A program made the translations under genes and the position numbers. Under the pieces are notes generated by a model. The model was not told where the DNA came from, ran no database searches, and saw nothing but the letters and a program-made list of their open reading frames with translations. From Microvelia longipes (taxonomy: Eukaryota > Arthropoda > Insecta > Hemiptera > Veliidae), in assembly GCA_018340805.1 (NCBI GenBank), contig JACMZG010001913.1:29240967-29304966 (forward strand): a stretch of DNA of 64,000 nt, given 5' to 3'. Shown piece after piece: positions 47,373 through 58,860 of this stretch; within the stretch, counting starts at the first letter, position 1, and the number at the start of each line of letters is the position of its first letter.

Positions 47373-48330
47373 TCGGGTACGGGGTAACTCGTAACTTTTA
47401 CTCGTCACATTGTATTCGCTACGCTCATCCTCATAACTCTGGACTCGCTTTGCTCGTCCTCAGAACATAAAAGTCGATTTATACTCTAACTTGTCTTCGG
47501 GCTCGCTATGCTCGTCCACAGACATCATAACATCCTTTTGATGATATGACCAAGCGGTCACCCATCCAGGCACTGACTACGGTCGAAGCAGCTGGTGGAC
47601 TTTTATGATCCAACAAAATCATGGATATACTAGTCATTGAAACAAAACTTAGTGCACTTCTTAATTACGTAAGGTATACACCAACTTTATACTCAAATGA
47701 ATTATTTGGCAATTTTTAAGAAACGTAACGTAAAAATCGTACACTACTCAATCGATAACAAAAATTATGATAATGAGAACTTGAAACTAGGCACATGTTA
47801 GTGTTATACATAGCCACATGCCTGCTACATCTTAATTTGATGGCGTAATTTATTCGCGTTTTATGATTTTTTGAAATTTTTACAGTCATTAGTTCGGTTA
47901 ATGACGTCATATTTAGACGCAAAATGCCTCCACTAGGACTCATAAGGTGCAACAATATCTTCTAACTAAAGACCCAACAACGCGGCCTACTTGCTAGGCT
48001 GTCTATCACCTCTCCCTAATTATTATCACTATCACTAGTGCGGGTTAATAACTTCATAAAAAATATTTTCTGAATAGCTCAACTACACCTGTAGAATGAT
48101 TTTTGTGCAAAGTTTCAACTCCCTAGCATAAATTCACTTGGGGGCTACGATGATAACAAACATACATACACATACAGACAGACTTTATGAAAAACACTTA
48201 GGATGCCTTAAAAACATCTGAAATGGATAATTCCCGTAACATCTCGGTATCCGATTTTTTGTATACACAATATTTTTCCTGTATACTTACACAGGTATAC
48301 AGGCATTAATGAGGAAAATTGTACTTTTTA
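47373..48330 (-). repeat. 5S element, full minus-strand copy with nested insertion
   Basis: From the 3' end on the minus strand: ATCGGGTACGGGGTAACTCG at about 47372; several mirror-motif remnants (ACTCGCTTTGCTCGTCCTCA, GGGCTCGCTATGCTCGTCC); and the 5S-like segment at 47551-47602 (GGTCACCCATCCAGGCACTG). The C-box part is very well kept. The CRE-like TGACGTCA is at about 47900-47909. The head modules (GGGGGCTACGATGATAACA, GTAACATCTCGGTATCCG) end near the TATACTTACACAGGTATA palindrome at about 48283-48300. An insertion at 47912-48042 interrupts the copy. Confidence 0.85.
47912..48042 (-). mobile_element. ~130-bp insertion inside the 5S element
   Basis: The inserted piece is related to 45336-45490. 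The host sequence is duplicated around it: GGTTAATGACGTCATA on the left and GGTTAATAACTTCATA on the right, agreeing at 14 of 16 positions. This is what an insertion with a ~16-bp target duplication would leave. The family is unknown. Confidence 0.6.
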
Positions 48331-49365
48331 TAATAAACTTTACTAGCCTATTTTATCAAATGTTCAATAGGAAATGAGGCTTATACAATAAGTTGCATGC
48401 AATTTCATAAGCCAAGACCGACTATAATTGCTTTTTTTTACTTGTTTGTGGTATGGGGGGGGGTTAAAACAAATGTAAACAAATATAGCACAAACATAAA
48501 AAAAAGAAAAAACATATTTTTTAGAATATTTATTTAGTCATACAGGGGGGAGAAAAGGGAGATATTTTTGATTGTAGTGTCTTCAAAAGATATAAAACGA
48601 GTAACGAAAATTCATTAAACGAAGGAGTTATATTTTCGGATATTTAAATACTTCCACTGATTACAAGATATAAGGAAGAAAAATCAATTTATAAAACAAA
48701 CCAACAACGTTTCATAATTGATATATTATTTGCCTGATAAATATTCAATGAGTTGTTTTTCGGTTCCATATAATTTTTCTCTCTCCTAGATTCGTCTCTT
48801 TGTCATACCCCTCATATTGACGTCTATTCATTATTTAAATTTTGAAAATTATTCACCTATCATGTTCGCTTCTATCGTTTTCATTTTATTTATAGAAACG
48901 ACAGTGACTAGATTATGATTGAACGACATTACATTTACGTATTTGAAGTTAAACCAACGGATAAAAATCATTTAAAAAATATTCGAATAAAAAAATTTCA
49001 TTGTAAAAACTATAATAAATTAACAATGAAATAAAACCAGAATATCAAATAATCAACCTTATGAAATCATTCTTATCGACCAATTATGAAATACTTGGAA
49101 TCCTCAATTCCAATTTCTTGATTAGATTCTTAATAAATTATTAATTGAATATTAAATATTTTTAAAGAAAATAAAGCTGAGAAGATAATACCCCCAAGTA
49201 ACAGGATTTAAAAAAAATAGAATTCTCCCAAGAAAAACACTATTTTGAAACCTTCTCATCACGCAGTAATTAACCTACCAATTAAAGGACTTATATCATC
49301 TGAAATCTCCTGATTACCAAAATTTATGAAAATCCTCCGACAAAGAGTCCAAAACTTACTTCCTT
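48331..49365. other. AT-rich intergenic DNA
   Basis: No gene or clear repeat is seen. G runs (GGGGGGGGG near 48456, GGGGGG near 48544) stand out in otherwise AT-rich sequence. Confidence 0.4.
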
Positions 49366-49369
49366 CAAC

Positions 49370-49570
49370 CCCCTCATAACAGAGTTTACTAGTTTTGAAA
49401 AACATGATAACAGAACCTACTAGTTTAAAGTTTCCTTAATAGCAGAACGTTCTAGTTTGGCCATTGACCCTTACGTGATAACAGAAGTTACAAGTTGGAC
49501 CTCAAGTAGTAACAGAACCTAAACCTCGCGTGGTGACAGATCATACTAGTTCCAGCTTATGGTTGCTAAG
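49370..49570 (+). repeat. Degenerate ~30-45-bp repeat, about six copies
   Basis: The theme TGATAACAGAACCTACTAGTTT recurs with variation: CATAACAGAGTTTACTAGTT, GATAACAGAACCTACTAG, AATAGCAGAACGTTCTAG, GATAACAGAAGTTACAAG, GTAACAGAACCT and GGTGACAGATCATACTAG. It is an old minisatellite. Confidence 0.65.
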
Positions 49571-51184
49571 ATTAGTTCATTAAACGCTAAAATCATAAAA
49601 TTTATTTTCCTTAGATTAATTCGACATTTGATTGAAGACTTCATTTGATAAAAATAAATAAATAAAAATACATTCATAAACGGTAATTGATTTTAAGAAA
49701 AAGTACTCGAGATATTGTGACACTAAAAAAAATCAATATCTTCACAAAGTATTTGACACGTTTATTAAAAGCAAACAAAAGCATAGTTGTAAAACAAACA
49801 TTAACAAACCGCAGCAATTTATTTATTTTCACCAAATATGTAGATTTATAAAAAATTGATGGTGTTCACACTAAAAATCGGAAACCGAGATTTGAACTTA
49901 AATAATTTTAGCAGATTTATGAATGCATTTTTATGCATCCATAAATAATAGATATGGAAAATTATTCAATTTTCACCAATGAAATAGTGACTTTCGTGAA
50001 GAGGCTCTTTCATTTGTATCTTTTTGAGCAACTTTTTCACTGACTCGGTTCAGCAAACCTAAATGGCGAAGCTTCAAAATAAGAATAGTTCACAACATCT
50101 ATAAACTGGACTTATAGATATTTAACACACCTAGGTGTGTTACGTATATACTTTAATGGTTCTCTTTGAAATTTTGAATCCCCTCTCCTCAATTAATAAA
50201 GGGGGTGATGAGTGAAATAAGGTTGAAAATCACTGCCATAAATTATACAAAACTATAGTCATCATTCCAACATCGGCACTGCACAGCATTATTCGCCCCC
50301 TTCAAATCTCTGGTTATGCAAATTTTTAGTAAATTTCTTTTACTAAAAAACCTCTATACAAAAAATGTAATTATTAAACTTGTAAATAAATATTAAAACT
50401 TTACAATTTCAAAATCGACCAACGGTATTTGAAAAACGCTGGTAACAAACATTTTTACACACAAAACAACATTTTATTCCCTAGATAGGAGAAAAAGTAA
50501 AGGGATTAAAGGGAGAAAAGAAACCTAATACGGCCTGTTAGTGAAAATTAGGGAGGAAAAAATCGGGACTAAATATACTACGGATATACTTTCCGTCCAA
50601 CTGTTTGGCTCAAACGGGAATACTTGCATATAAATCTAAAGATTCCATGTTCGAATCTTTAATCTTTAACCTGTTATATCGTTTCATTAAAAAACGGGTT
50701 TTATTAAAAAAAATAATTTTAAAAATACAGGAATGAATCTTTATTTTCTTTGCTACCGTTTTCTTCTGTTTCAATAAAATTGTACCGTCTAAACTAGACA
50801 AACACATACCAGTTTGACCTATGTACGGTAGAAATAAAAATAGCGTAGCTACCTGTCCCACCTAATCTTCAACGTAGTTTAGGTAAACAACACAATCACT
50901 AGATTAACTATTTTAATGTTCGCAAGTATAATATAAGAAAAAAATTAAACCGCATATTTAAATTTTATTTAACTTTCATTAATTCTAATGTAAGCAAACA
51001 AAACTAGTAAACAAACAAATCATTAATTTTATTTTATAGATAACCAAGCTAAAAGATCAAACGGAACAAAAAAATGTTTATATTAGTACTTGATTAATAT
51101 TTGAATACTTATAAGGCATTCTTTAAAAACCGATCAGTGTCGTCTTTAACTTAACAGTTAAGATGGGGTTGGAAATTTTTACTT
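49571..51184. other. AT-rich intergenic DNA
   Basis: No convincing gene is seen. A short 5S-element-like head trace (AAAAATCGGAAACCGAGATTTGA) is at 49874-49896. An 83-codon minus frame at 50610-50861 has no recognisable motif. Confidence 0.4.
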
Positions 51185-51660
51185 TTCTTTATTATTACTG
51201 TAGATATATGAGAAAAGTTATGTGTTTGCGAAAAATCCAAAATCGGGATTTTACTTGAACTGTTCGTTTCATGTGTTTTATAGACCTTCTAAGTAGTTTT
51301 CATAAAGTTGTGAGTGTGTGTGTATATATATGTCTATGTTATTATCGCATCTCACTGTTTTCTTTATGCTATAGAGTTGAAACTTGGCAGGAGACTCTAC
51401 ATTAATAACGTCGCTAATCCTACAAAATTACTCAGCCGAAATTCCGACAATCTCATTAACGCGGAAAAATTTGTCGATCGGTGGGATTTGGCAAGTATGT
51501 AATCATATATAAGACTAATACATGGTGCCAAGTTTCATCTTATTATCAGCATTAGTTTTATATTTATCAAATGACATGAAGTTTCATTCATGAAAATTGA
51601 GTAGCATCAAGCTAGGTCACACAAAATGAATTAAGACAAGCAAAGCGAGTTCTAAGACAT
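51185..51660 (+). repeat. 5S element, degraded copy
   Basis: GAGAAAAGTTATGTGTTTGCG, CCAAAATCGGGATTTTACTTG, GTGTGTGTGTATATATATG, GCATCTCACTGTTTTCTTTATGCTA, GCGGAAAAATTTGTCGATCG and GCCAAGTTTCATC occur in the family order. The 5S part is reduced to AGTAGCATCAAGCTAGGTCA (about 51600). The mirror motif survives as AAGCAAAGCGAGTTC. Confidence 0.7.
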
Positions 51661-51689
51661 ACTGCAATATATTTATAATACGACACACG

Positions 51690-51960
51690 GCTAAAATCAA
51701 ATGACGGCGCGCCAAAAATCTGTGAGGGAAAGAATTCTATTGGTTTAGACCGACCGCGCCCCTTCCCTCTCCATTTCATGCTAACCTCGATATAAAAAAT
51801 ATATTTTTCGTAAAAAAAATCATAGAAAGGCAACACTGGTTGTAAATATTTGTAACCTCGCGTAGCTTTTATTTCCCTCATTGTGTCATTGATCTGTTCG
51901 AGTTCGTTTCGTTTCATTCCAATCTGATCAATTCACCCAATTATTTGCGGAGATGCTGTA
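51690..51960. other. GC-richer patch, unidentified
   Basis: GACGGCGCGCCAAAAATCTG and CCGACCGCGCCCCTTCCCTC stand out from the AT-rich surroundings. A 101-codon minus frame (51612-51917) overlaps but has no recognisable domain. It could be a transposon fragment. Confidence 0.25.
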
Positions 51961-52740
51961 TGACTACTGCTCTATTTTTTTTAAATTATCAGTTTCAGCG
52001 AATTTTCATCGTGAAAATGAAGCTAATGAGGTTGTTCCGAAACCTGCAATGAATTTCTAGTTATAAGCCATAGAAAAATGTGTACAGGTTACATTAATGG
52101 AATACATAAATACATGGAGTAGCCAATTTTATTAATTGACACATACTTGTTTAAATTGCAAGAATACAAAGCTTTTCACTTATATACTTAAATTACATAA
52201 AGCATAGAAGCAAAATGTGGGATAAATAGAGAGTTAATTGAAGCTAAGTAAGTACGATTCTGCCTAGTTCACTCAATGAAAACTAAAGATAAACAAAAGA
52301 GAGAAATCGAGAGATAAAGAAGTGGAAAAGAGGGAATAAATAATTAGCTCAGACAATCAAATCAATTATAACATTGAATCAATATTTGAACTGATAAGGA
52401 GAAAAAGGTTGATTTGGTTTCAAGTGGGACCAGACTGGAGCCGAACAATTCTATATTTACTCTCAGTACTTCACTTTTTTCTCTTTTTGGACTGAAAAAT
52501 AATACTAAGACAATCTTGCTTTCCCATATTAAAATATATAGCAAAAAAAGTTTTATTGCATGGTTGAATTGTTTATTCAAACTAACTTAAAACTTATTTC
52601 TCTATTTGAAAAGATAAAATGTTAGAAACTATACTTTTTTTCATAGTTTGGGAAGTATGCTTTCTTAAGTTTTGTTTCAATTTTATAATTAATCTTAATT
52701 GAACGAACGTAAGTGAGTTCTTACATTTCAGAAGATTGGG

Positions 52741-53450
52741 ACGGCGCGTATGTTTGTTTTTATGTTTGTTTGTGTGTTTGTTTGTACGTGTCGCGATAAC
52801 TGCCGTAAAAATTGACTGATTTTGATAAAATTTGTTACAGGTAAAACTAATTATGTGTCAGAGCTGTATAGTTTTTTGGTAATATTCCGAAAATATTTTC
52901 AAAATGGCAGCCAATATGGCGGACCGGATAAAAAAAAAATTTGAGCGAAAAAATCGTGTTGTAATCGTTTTAAAGCTCTTAAAAAGTAGAAAAAGAAAAT
53001 ATATGTTTCATAGTCAACATTTTAAAATTTTTTGAATAATTTAAAAATGGCGACCAAAATAATGAACTCTAAACATTTAAAATTAAAGAAATAACTCGAG
53101 TAATATATCGTTGTAAAGCTCTTGATTAGTAGAACAAAAAATGATATATACTAAATTCCGAAAAATTCACATGCGGCCTAAATTAATATAATAATTAGTT
53201 TTTACTAATTTTATAAGAATTTAATAAAGATAAAGATTTGTAATTATACTTTAGATACTTTTATACAAATTAAATTACTATATGTCAGAGCTGTACAGTT
53301 TTTTGGTAATATTCCGAAAAATATTTTCAAAATGGCGGCCATATGGCGGACCAGATGAAAAAATTTTTGAGCGAAACAATTGTGTTGTATATCGTTTTAA
53401 AGCTCTTAAAGAGTTAGAAAAAGAAATATATCGTTGTATTATGATAAAAT
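52741..53450 (+). repeat. Repeat with duplicated ~150-bp module, head of the mirror-motif array
   Basis: It begins GGGACGGCGCGTATGTTTG followed by TGTTTG repeats and GTCGCGATAACTGCCG. A ~150-bp module (GTCAGAGCTGTA.AGTTTTTT then GGTAATATTCCG, ATGGCGGACC.GAT, GAGCGAAA, CGTTTTAAAGCTCTTAAA) occurs at 52857-53005 and again at 53284-53430. The general plan (TGTTTG stretch, then body, then GAGCGAAGCGAG tail) parallels the 5S element, but the sequence is different. The 66-93-codon frames are shadows. Confidence 0.7.
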
Positions 53451-53457
53451 ATACGCA

Positions 53458-54216
53458 TCTAGCGAGCGAAGCGAGCACTTTTTTACTATCATTAATAAAA
53501 TCTACGCAATCAGCGAGCGAAGCGAGCCTTTTACTAAAACATTATTTAACATGCACACTGTAGCGAGCGAAGCGAGCCTCTTTTGCTATGCATTATATAA
53601 ATCTACGCAATCTGCGAGCGTAGCGAGCTTTTTTACTATACATGTTATAAACATGTACACTCTAGCGAGCGAAGCGATCCTTTTTTGATATGCATTAATA
53701 TAAATCTACGCAATCAAAGCGAGCGAAGCGAGCCTTTTTTACTATGTATAATTATAAATTATTAGCATTCTTAGCGAAGCGAAGCGAGCCTCTTTTACTA
53801 TGATATTATCATAAATAAGCAATTTAGCGAGCGAAGCGAGCCTTTTTTTACTTGCATTATTATAAAATGTACACATCTAGCGAGCGAAGCGAGCCTTTTT
53901 GCTATAAAATTAATATACGCAATCTAAGCGAGCGAAGCGAGCCTTTTTTTTAATATTGAATTATTATAAATAAAGCAATCTAGCGAGCAAGCGAGCCTTT
54001 TACTATGTATTAGATAAATATAAGCATTCTAGCGAGCGAAGCGAGCCTTTTTTTACTTTGTATTATTATAAATATAAGCATTCAAGCGAGCGAAGCGAGC
54101 CTTTTTTTAAATTTGAATTATTATAAAATATAAGCAATCTATGCGAACGACAGCGAGCCATTTTTACTATTATGTATTATGATAAATATACGTATTGTAG
54201 CGAGCCGAAGCGAGCC
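53458..54216 (+). repeat. Minisatellite of 15 AGCGAGCGAAGCGAGCC units
   Basis: The core GCGAGCGAAGCGAGC recurs at about 53461, 53512, 53562, 53614, 53664, 53718, 53773, 53826, 53880, 53927, 53982, 54031, 54085, 54142 and 54199, a spacing of 45-57 bp. The spacers are AT-rich (CTTTTTTACTATG..TTATTATAAAT..AGCAATCT). The core is strongly conserved while the spacers drift. The core contains GCGAAGC and is a mirror sequence. The translated ASEAS repeats are incidental. Confidence 0.95.
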
Positions 54217-54359
54217 CTTTTGACTTTATACTTTAAAATAGTATAGCGTCGAATGTTTCGAGGACTATCTTCGCTTGCTTTAAATAAATAATTTTATTTG
54301 ATGTATTCGTTTAACGTGAGTTCTTGATGCAACGCATTACTAGTTTATAACTAATATCA

Positions 54360-55525
54360 TTTTTACGTTATACAGGGTAACTCGGAACTATATTATTATC
54401 TCATCACATGAGATTCGCTACGCTCATCCTCTCTACTTCGGACTTGCATCGCTCGTCCTCAGAGTACACTATTCGTTAAATTTATGCTTCAGCTCGTCTC
54501 TGAACTCGCTTTGTTCGTCCTTAAAACAAAATACATCCGTTTCATTCCCAGGGATCACCCATTCAGGCACTGATCACGCTCGATGTTGCTTAACTTTTAT
54601 AATCCAACAAAAATCGTTGCTTGTCGTGTGAAAACGAAAGTAGGTATACTTATTTATTATTATTTATTTATTTAATGTGGTGCTTAATTAGGCATTATTA
54701 GCTCCACGCAACAACTATGATTAACATTGGTAAAACAAGAAAAACAGCATAAAAAGTAAAGATATTTTTTGGGACAAGTTTTTGATTCACAGCATAAGAC
54801 AAATTTTTAAGTTTGATCAGTTTAATAATTAATTAATTAAGATTAAATTTGAAGAGGGAAATGACAATAAAACAAGAGAATGGGTGTTTAAAATAAAAAC
54901 AGGGACAAGTGAAAAGAAAGAATATATAAAAAGGATTAACACCATAGATTGGTAATAAGGATTGATAAGGTTTACATTTCAGCCAATGTATCAGTTTCTT
55001 TTAGTTAATTAAATAAGTTTTTGGTATTGGTTTCGTCATTCCCTAAAAGGTCAAGTAAGTTTGTGGGAATTTTGTGACTTATCATGGTTTGTGTCAGTCT
55101 AGTACAGTCGATAAAGAAATGCTTGACCGTTGCGAAGTCTAAATTTAGGCAGTTCTTGGTTCCTTTGAAAGCAAATAGCTGTGAGTCAGTCGAGTGTGAT
55201 GATGTTTCAATAATAACTATTATTATACTTATTTATTAAGTAAAGATTTATACACTTGCACCGAATTTAACCAATTGGATAGTACTCAAATTTTTAAAAA
55301 AATTTAAAAACGCACAGAACTACATCTAAAGACTAAACTCTCTAGCATAAATACACTGGGAGCTACGATGATAACAGATACACACTCACACCCAAAAACA
55401 CACAGATAAACTTATGAAAACAACTTAGAAGGCCTTAAACCTGAAAACGATAATTCAGGTGACACTCCGGTTTCAGAATTTTTGCAAAGACAATTCTTTT
55501 TCTATATACCTAAGGCAATAATCTT
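54360..55525 (-). repeat. 5S element, minus copy split by a LINE
   Basis: The 3' half (54368-54659) has GGGTAACTCGG, GATTCGCTACGCTCATCC, GACTTGCATCGCTCGTCCTC and the 5S-like segment at 54539-54597 (GGGATCACCCATTCAGGCAC, TGATCACGCTCGATGTTGCT). This is one of the best preserved. The 5' half resumes at 55224 and runs through GGGAGCTACGATGATAACAG, ACACACAGA and CACTCCGGTTTCAG to a TATATACCTAAGG head near 55515. A LINE occupies 54660-55223. Confidence 0.85.
54660..55223 (-). pseudogene. 5'-truncated LINE inserted with perfect 15-bp target duplication
   Basis: On the minus strand the frame from about 55220 encodes the C-terminal end of a non-LTR ORF2. It includes DSQLFAFKGTKNC and TVKHFFIDC, the H-x4-C (55104-55121) of the zinc-knuckle-like end seen in several LINE clades. 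It then gives NLLDLLGNDETNTKNLFN and, after an in-frame TAA (55005-55007), LKETDTLAEM and the natural stop at 54972-54974. About 300 bp of 3' UTR follow, ending TGCCTAATTAAGCACCACAT and an AAATAAATAAATAATAAT tail. TATACTTATTTATTA flanks it exactly at 54645-54659 and 55224-55238. Family knowledge: 5' truncation is usual in target-primed insertion. Clade uncertain. Confidence 0.85.
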
Positions 55526-56096
55526 TTCAGTACACTTTTTTTTTAAAACAAGGAATAGTAATAAATTGATTAGTACAAACTATATGTAATATTAAATTAA
55601 TAAAAATATATTAATTATATTTAATATATAATATATATATACTATATATATATATATTATATATATTCTATATTAATTAACTAACTATAATATAAAATTA
55701 TATTATAAAATAATAATATATTAATCAATTCCTCTGTATTAATCACATAATTTTTTTTTTAGCTTTATGGAATAATTAAATACTTCTATTTTTATTTTAT
55801 TTTAAAAAAAAAGTGTCTAATAGACTTTAAATGTTACGTCCTGGTATAAAATAAATACTATCTGTTGTAAACTTGGTATGTTTTTAAAATATGTGATATA
55901 ATTTTAAAATAAGCAAGGATAAATTATTTTTAATTACTAATATTATATATATATATATATAATATTATATATATATATAACTCCTAAATATCTAATATAT
56001 ATCAACCTAATTATAATGAATATATAAATATAATAATACTATATATAAGTATATATCATATTATAATATAATATATAAATTATCAAATAAAATAAT

Positions 56097-56131
<35 letters not shown>

Positions 56132-58150
56132 TATACTATAGTTACATTAATGTATATATATATATATAACTCATATATATATTATATATATAATATTATA
56201 TATATATAATATATATATGTATGAAGGAGGCTATGTATAGTTTCGCGTTTAACTTCTTAATATTTTTAATTAGAAATATTACTAATCGACTCTCTTGATA
56301 CTTCTCTAATTAACATATTCGTATCTCTAAGACACATCTAGTATGGGTGTTAAAGTATTAAAACAAGTCTTAAAATAGATCAAATTAAAATTTAAAAATT
56401 TAGAGTTGGATTATGAAACATTAATTATTTGGGGTTATCAGTATATATTATCCCAACCTAATTTTAGCGGATGAGGCCCAACAAATAAAATACAAAACAA
56501 GTCAGTAATTTATGTCGAGCGTGATGAAAAATGGTAAATTAATTTTAATTTTAAAGAAAATTCTTACGTCAGACTGTACTAAGCATGCCTACACATATGT
56601 TTTAAAATAATTAATTTAAAGCTGAAAATAAACTTGTGCTGCAGAAGTAAGTTAAAAACAAAAGGCTGAGGGCCTTTAGGCCTGAGATCCCGAGTAAAGA
56701 CTACATACTGCGCTTCTTGCCCTGGCACGGAAGCAAAATATTTGCTTAATTTGACTTGTATGCCGTTAGCAATAGGTGGGCGATGCATTTTAATGAAAAA
56801 CGAAGCATTTTATTAAATTTCCATGTTTTAGTTTCTGCAGATTCCAAAACATTCATTCCGTTCTTATACGGAAGGATATGAGTGCCATCAAACTGGATAA
56901 TAATTGGTACAAAATCATGAAAGGGTAGAATTCAGTCCAGAGGTGATACGACCAATGAAATTAACCAAAAATTATTAGCTATGATAAATAACATAAGAAA
57001 GTACGGAGCGTAAATAAAACATAGATTTTTATGTTTTAATAGGTACTGCGTCGAATGAAACCGGCCCAGAGAAGATAAAACCACAAAATGTACAACCGGG
57101 TAATTATACTTTATTATTAAGAAAGTTGATATATATATATATAGTATTATATATATATATATATAGTATTAGTATCTTATATATATATATACTAATATAT
57201 ATATAATATATATATTATATATTATAATCATATATATAACTCTCTCTCTCTCTTTATATAATATATATTATATATATTTATCATAATATATTTATATATC
57301 ATATATATATATATTATCTAATGATATTCAGAATCAAAGTTTCAACATTTTGTTGGTTTTTTTTAATAAAAGGTAAGATAAAGAAATTCACCGCCATTTT
57401 TATTATCATGTTTTTCTATATGCTTTTATTTGTATAGGTAACATTTATGCAACAAAAATTAATTTAGATGTACAAAAATTTTGTGCACCGAAAAAATCTT
57501 ATAAAGGAGACTAACAATTTGTATATTTTTAAAGGTATGATTATTAAGGAAAAAAGCATAATGAGAAAACTAAAATACGCACGAGATTTAGTTTTTTACC
57601 ATGCAGATGTATAGAAATATTGTTTTATGTTCAAGAAGGTGGTTTATTTATAAATTAAAATATAAACTTAAAACCTCTTTGCAGAAAGAATGTATTATCT
57701 TAAAATAAGTTTATAGGAGCTCTAAAACTCTTGCGTACTAAATATAATCGTAAAAATCTAATGTTAATCTAGGTTATAAAATCTCCATATTATGCCTTAT
57801 GCTTGACATGAAAATTGGCAAGAGAGGCATGCTAAGGGGTGGGTCGCTGGGGCATGGGGTCATGTAGACCCGCCCGTATACCTCACAGCATCAATATAAC
57901 ATAGCATGACATGCTGCAGTATCATTAATATCTTTTAATTGATTTCTATGACACTATATTGTACTTGAAATTTAAAAAGCTATATAGAAAAGGAAGTGCT
58001 TAAAAGTAAATTGTAAACCCAAAGTTTTTAAAGTAGTAGAACTTAATTGTTTAAACTAAACTATTTTGAAGATCCCAGAGGTGTCCATCATTCCTCTCTC
58101 CATGATCAATGGGGCATTTTGTCGGGTCTTAATAGAACCCGCTTTTTAAC
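55526..58150. other. AT-rich, (TA)n-rich intergenic DNA
   Basis: Imperfect TA tracts lie at about 55622-55668, 55942-55980, 56098-56220 and 57128-57315. A 69-codon minus frame at 56579-56788 starts MHRPPIANGIQVKLSKYFAS. It is followed by an acceptor-like CTTCTGCAG and keeps about 45 codons of protein-like composition. I cannot assign it, and it may be a relic or chance. Confidence 0.4.
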
Positions 58151-58154
58151 AAAA

Positions 58155-58860
58155 GCAGAAAAGTAACCTCTCATTTCTCTAGGTACAAATTACTCTCTAT
58201 GTAAGAAAAAGCGTATATTTTTGCTTAGGTAGAAAACCCTCTCATTTGTCTGGGAAAATATTCACTACTTTACCTAGGGAATAAATGCTTATATTTTTGC
58301 TTAGGTATAAAAACCTCTAATTTTGTTCAGGCCTGCACTGTACGTGCGGCTGTAGGAACGAAAGAACACCCTCAAAAATCTAAATATTATAATAATGGTA
58401 ATAAATAAGGTTAGTAGGTGTAGACAACACAAGACAGCACAAAAACGAACAGAAAAGCAACATCTAATGTCTAAAAAGGATTAATTAATGAGCAGTGGAA
58501 GCTGCGTGTCACCAGGAGATCAAACGACCACCTTACCTGCAGGATGCTTAAGAATCCCTTTAGCGGTACGCACTGGCACGACTCTTATTTTTTTTAACTC
58601 CACATTTGTCTAGGGAAAATCACTAGATTGCCAATGGAGTAAATGCTTATATTTTTGCATAGGTAAAAACCTTCTTATTTTCTGGGAAAACTATTCACTA
58701 TATTACCGAGGGAGTAAATGCTTATATTTTTGCATAGGTAAAAACCATCTTATTTTCTGGGAAAACTATATTACCGAGGGAGTAAATGGTAATAATTTTG
58801 ATTTGGTGGAAATATCCTCTCATTTGTCTATACTCACTATATTACCTATATGCTAAACAT
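58155..58860 (+). repeat. Interrupted ~75-85-bp minisatellite
   Basis: The unit is GGAGTAAATGCTTATATTTT, then TGC(T/A)TAGGTAAAAACC..CT, then ATTTGTCTGGGAAAA, then TTCACTATATTACC. About two and a half copies lie at 58160-58330 and about three and a half at 58600-58860. Between them (about 58331-58595) is unrelated, less AT-rich sequence containing CTGTACGTGCGGCTGTAGG and AGCGGTACGCACTGGCACG near its edges. Confidence 0.8.

Noticed and set aside
53282..53688. Overlapping 84-93-codon frames with ASEAS repeats
   Set aside because: They are translations of the GCGAGCGAAGCGAGC array and of a duplicated repeat module. They have no domain and no gene context.
53458..54216. CRISPR array
   Set aside because: Conserved cores with variable spacers look superficially similar. 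However, the spacers are degenerate versions of one AT-rich sequence rather than unique, the setting is a eukaryotic repeat region, and no cas genes are present.
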